Positions 4,281 to 6,818 of a DNA stretch of 6,818 nucleotides are shown piece by piece (position 1 is the stretch's first letter; the number at the start of each line of letters is the position of its first letter). Origin of the DNA: Gammaproteobacteria bacterium (lineage in GTDB: Bacteria; Pseudomonadota; Gammaproteobacteria; Steroidobacterales; Steroidobacteraceae); contig JASHSR010000350.1 of assembly GCA_030038645.1 (NCBI GenBank), forward strand, positions 1-6,818. Reading direction: 5' to 3'. The notes under the pieces were generated by a model. The model worked only from the letters and a program-made list of their open reading frames with translations. It was not told the DNA's origin and ran no database searches. The position numbers were made by a program, and so were the translations under genes.

Positions 4281-6818
4281 ATGTCGAGCATGCCGCCGGA
4301 AATGCCCGCGGAGCTTACGGCTTCGGACGTCCTTGCCTCCGATGCCTGGACCGGCCGGTCGACGCCGCCGGCTCTCGGCATCGACGTCGAGTGCACCAAG
4401 ATCGCCGTGGACCTGCAGAATCTGCAGCGGGAGTCGGCCGACGAGTGCATCCGGCGCAGTCTCGAGACGCTGGCGGACCTCACGGCGAGCGACTGCGCCT
4501 TCGTCGCGCTGATCGGTGCCGACCGGCGCTTCGGAGAGATTCACGTCGCGCGGCGCGGCCTCGCGCCCTGCCAGCCGGAAGGCCTCCGGGGCGAGCCGCT
4601 CGGAGGCTATCCCTGGCTCGAGTCCCGCCTGGAGCATCTGCGGCTCACGGAGCTACGCGATACCGCCTCGCCCCGCCGCGACCAGCTCGCCGAGGCGCGA
4701 CGGCTCTCCGAGCTGCAGCTCGGCTCGATCCTCTTCATCGCCTTCGGCCGGCCGAACGAGCCGGCCGGCATCCTCGCGCTCGCGCGCATCCAGCCGCGCG
4801 GACCCTGGGACGTGAACCTGCAGCTGCTGCTCAAGCTCCTCGGGACGAGCCTCGGCACGGGCCTCGAGCGGCTGCGGCTCGCGCACCGGCTCGCGCGGCT
4901 CGAGGAGCGCGCGAGCCGCTCGCAGGCGGTCGCCAACGACGGCCTGTGGGACCTCGACGTCGAGAGCAACGAGGTGTACTTCTCGCCGCGCTGGAAGGCC
5001 ATGCTCGGGTACGGCGAGGAGGAGCTGCGCGACTCGCCCGACTGGCGCAATCTCGTCCATCCCGACGACTTGGCGCGCGTGCAGGCGGCGATCCGCGACC
5101 ACGTCGCCGGCAAGACCCCGATCTTCGAGAGCGTTCACCGCATGCGCCACCGCAACGGCGAGTGGCGCTGGGTGCAGAGCCGCGCCCAGGCGCGCGTCGA
5201 CGCCCACGGGCGGCTGCTGCGCCTCGTCGGCGTGGAGCTCGACATCACGGAGCGCAAGATCTACGAGGATGCGCTGTTCCGCGAGAAGGAGAGCGCGCAG
5301 ATCACGCTGCAGTCGATCGGGGACGGCGTGATCACGACCGATGCGAGCTCGGTGATCGACTACATCAATCCGGTCGCCGCGGAGCTCACCGGATGGCGTC
5401 TCGAGGATGCGATGGGTCGCCCGGTCGAGGAGATCTTCCGGGCCTTCCACGAGGAGACCTGCGAGCCGCTCGAGAACCCGCTCTCCGTCTCCATCCGCCG
5501 CGTCCGCCCCATCAAGTCCGTGCGACCGATGCTGCTCATCCGCCGCGACGGCAACGAGCTCTACGTGGAGGCGACCGCCGCTCCCATTCGCGACGGGCAG
5601 GGGCACGTGGGCGGCGCCGTGCTCGTCTTCCACGACGTGAGCGAGTCGCGCGAGCTCAACCGCCGGCTCTCCTACCACGCGAGCCACGATCTGCTCACCG
5701 GGCTCGTCAACCGGCGCGAGCTCGAGAGCCGCATCGAGCGGGCCTTGAAGAGCGCCAAGGCGCGCGAGGCGTCCTACGCGCTCTGCTATCTCGACATCGA
5801 TCAGTTCAAGATCATCAACGACACCTGCGGGCACAGCGCGGGCGATGCGCTCCTCGGGCAGGTCGGCGCGCTCCTGAAGAGCAAGGTGCGCTGGCGCGAC
5901 ACGCTCTCGAGGCTGGGCGGCGACGAGTTCGGCATTCTGCTCGAGAGCTGCTCGCTCGACGAGGCGATGCGCGTCGCCGAGCAGCTGCGCGAGTCGGTGC
6001 GCAACTTCCGCTTCACGTGGGAGGACCGGGTGTTCCGGCTCGGGGCGAGCGTCGGAGTCGTGCCGATCTCCGCGGACAACGAGGACGTGGCTTCGATCCT
6101 CTCCGCGGCCGACAGCGCCTGCGCCGCGGCCAAGGAAGCGGGTCGCAACCGCGTTCACAGCTTTGCGGAGAACGACGTCGAGCTGATGCGGCGCCGCCGG
6201 GAGATGCAGTGGGCCGCGCGCATCAACGCGGCTCTCGAGGAGGGCCGCTTCGAGCTGTATCGCATGCAGATCCAGCCGCTGCAGCGCGTGGAGCCCGGCG
6301 CGCACTACGAGCTGCTGCTGCGCCTGCGCGATGAGAACGGGCGCATCGTCTCCCCGGAGAGCTTCATCACCGCGGCGGAGCGCTACGGGATCACCCCGGC
6401 GATCGACCGCTGGGTCATCGAGAACGCGTTCCGGTGGCTCGTCTCCGAGGCGGACGAGCGCGAGAAGCTCGTGCTCTGCTCGATCAATCTCTCCGGCCAG
6501 AGCCTCGGCGATGACAAGTTCCTGCCGTTCGTCATCGACCAGTTCCACCGCAGCGGGCTCGACGCCTCGAAGATCTGCTTCGAGATCACGGAGACCGCGG
6601 CCGTCGCCTCCTTCTCCCAGGCGAACCGCTTCATCCAGGCGCTGAAGGAGCTCGGCTGCAAGTTCGCGCTCGATGACTTCGGCCGGGGGCTCTCCTCGTT
6701 CGGGTACTTGAAGCACTTCCCGGTGGACTTCCTGAAGATCGACGGCAGCTTCGTGCGCGAGATCCTGCGCGATCCCATCGACCGGGAGATGGTGCGCTCC
6801 ATCAACGAGATCGGGCAC
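4281..6818 (+). CDS. GAF-PAS-PAS-GGDEF-EAL cyclic-di-GMP signalling protein, partial at C-terminus
   Basis: 846 residues are visible and the gene runs off the right edge. The order is a GAF-like sensor (about 40-200), PAS1 (about 212-326, ending DITERK at 321), PAS2 (about 333-458, IGDGV at 346), a GGDEF diguanylate cyclase (about 465-625) and an EAL phosphodiesterase (about 645 onward). GGDEF is intact at 546-550, with the metal motif LDIDQFK from 504 and a complete inhibitory I-site RWRD (537-540) five residues upstream. EAL residues seen are E677 in ELLLR (canonical EALLR), N736 in INLS, E768 in FEITE, D798 and D799 in DDFG, and K819 in LKIDG; the final Glu and Gln are beyond the window. 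No signal peptide or membrane helix is visible, so a soluble protein sensing a cytoplasmic ligand, redox state or light is likely. It could make cyclic-di-GMP, degrade it, or both. It has its own promoter region and strong ribosome binding site. Confidence 0.95.
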   Translation, partial: MSSMPPEMPAELTASDVLASDAWTGRSTPPALGIDVECTKIAVDLQNLQRESADECIRRSLETLADLTASDCAFVALIGADRRFGEIHVARRGLAPCQPEGLRGEPLGGYPWLESRLEHLRLTELRDTASPRRDQLAEARRLSELQLGSILFIAFGRPNEPAGILALARIQPRGPWDVNLQLLLKLLGTSLGTGLERLRLAHRLARLEERASRSQAVANDGLWDLDVESNEVYFSPRWKAMLGYGEEELRDSPDWRNLVHPDDLARVQAAIRDHVAGKTPIFESVHRMRHRNGEWRWVQSRAQARVDAHGRLLRLVGVELDITERKIYEDALFREKESAQITLQSIGDGVITTDASSVIDYINPVAAELTGWRLEDAMGRPVEEIFRAFHEETCEPLENPLSVSIRRVRPIKSVRPMLLIRRDGNELYVEATAAPIRDGQGHVGGAVLVFHDVSESRELNRRLSYHASHDLLTGLVNRRELESRIERALKSAKAREASYALCYLDIDQFKIINDTCGHSAGDALLGQVGALLKSKVRWRDTLSRLGGDEFGILLESCSLDEAMRVAEQLRESVRNFRFTWEDRVFRLGASVGVVPISADNEDVASILSAADSACAAAKEAGRNRVHSFAENDVELMRRRREMQWAARINAALEEGRFELYRMQIQPLQRVEPGAHYELLLRLRDENGRIVSPESFITAAERYGITPAIDRWVIENAFRWLVSEADEREKLVLCSINLSGQSLGDDKFLPFVIDQFHRSGLDASKICFEITETAAVASFSQANRFIQALKELGCKFALDDFGRGLSSFGYLKHFPVDFLKIDGSFVREILRDPIDREMVRSINEIGH

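Noticed and set aside
4117..4512. Cysteine-rich 131-codon frame beginning MCENCPHAGAC
   Set aside because: The CxxC start is eye-catching, but its ATG overlaps the predicted -10 element, it has no ribosome binding site, and it runs out of frame into the GAF domain as an Arg/Ser-rich tail.
4050..4637. 195-codon minus-strand frame over the promoter and GAF region
   Set aside because: It opposes the GAF domain, crosses the AT-rich promoter island, and shows no domain or ribosome binding site.
4391..6334. 647-codon plus-strand frame overlapping the GGDEF/EAL gene
   Set aside because: It is out of frame with the clear GAF-PAS-GGDEF-EAL protein and encodes an Arg/Ala/Pro-rich shadow.
4653..6818. 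721-codon minus-strand open frame
   Set aside because: It mirrors the PAS-GGDEF-EAL gene, which carries all domain motifs on the plus strand. The antisense product is a low-complexity shadow of high third-position GC.
1..6818. CRISPR array, tRNA, insertion sequence or phage genes
   Set aside because: No spaced direct repeats, tRNA-like fold, transposase motifs or terminal inverted repeats were seen on either strand.

Overview
The window is very GC-rich (third codon positions are almost all G or C; CTC, GAG, CGC and GCG dominate) and densely coding. It holds four real genes, two of them cut by the window edges. The genome is probably a high-GC Gram-negative proteobacterium. The GAF-PAS-PAS-GGDEF-EAL architecture with a 'YELLLRLRDENG'-type EAL signature is familiar from gammaproteobacteria, and a DUF374-type acyltransferase is common in Gram-negatives. 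This lineage call is inference, because no rRNA or other phylogenetic marker is present.

Left block, minus strand (3088 to 1): a cytochrome P450 is followed directly by a fatty acyl-AMP ligase (FAAL / AL domain) whose start overlaps the P450 stop in the pentamer TAATG. The ligase runs off the left edge just as what looks like the first helix of an acyl/peptidyl carrier domain begins. Its sequence resembles the acyl-ligase loading domains of lipopeptide synthetases of the mycosubtilin/iturin type. The likely job of the pair is to activate a fatty acid as acyl-AMP, load it onto a carrier protein and oxidise the chain with the P450. This may be the loading end of a lipopeptide or lipid natural-product pathway; the rest of the cluster would lie to the left of base 1.

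Middle (3089-3262): a short divergent intergenic region with an inverted repeat, a 14-bp palindrome, a two-copy 36-bp tandem repeat and a possible 11-codon leader ORF ending on the P450 start codon. To its right, on the plus strand, is a DUF374/LPLAT-family acyltransferase (3263-4006). It may share control with the P450-ligase pair and could acylate a lipid related to it.

Right block, plus strand: 4007-4280 is non-coding. It contains a clearly AT-rich island with an extended -10 promoter, then about 155 nt of potentially structured leader with a strong hairpin, then a strong ribosome binding site. It leads into a large cyclic-di-GMP signalling gene (4281 to beyond 6818) with domains GAF, PAS, PAS, GGDEF and EAL. 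The GGDEF catalytic motif and RxxD inhibitory site are intact; the EAL domain is cut before its last conserved residues. This gene appears to be its own transcription unit, and nothing in the sequence ties it functionally to the lipid genes.
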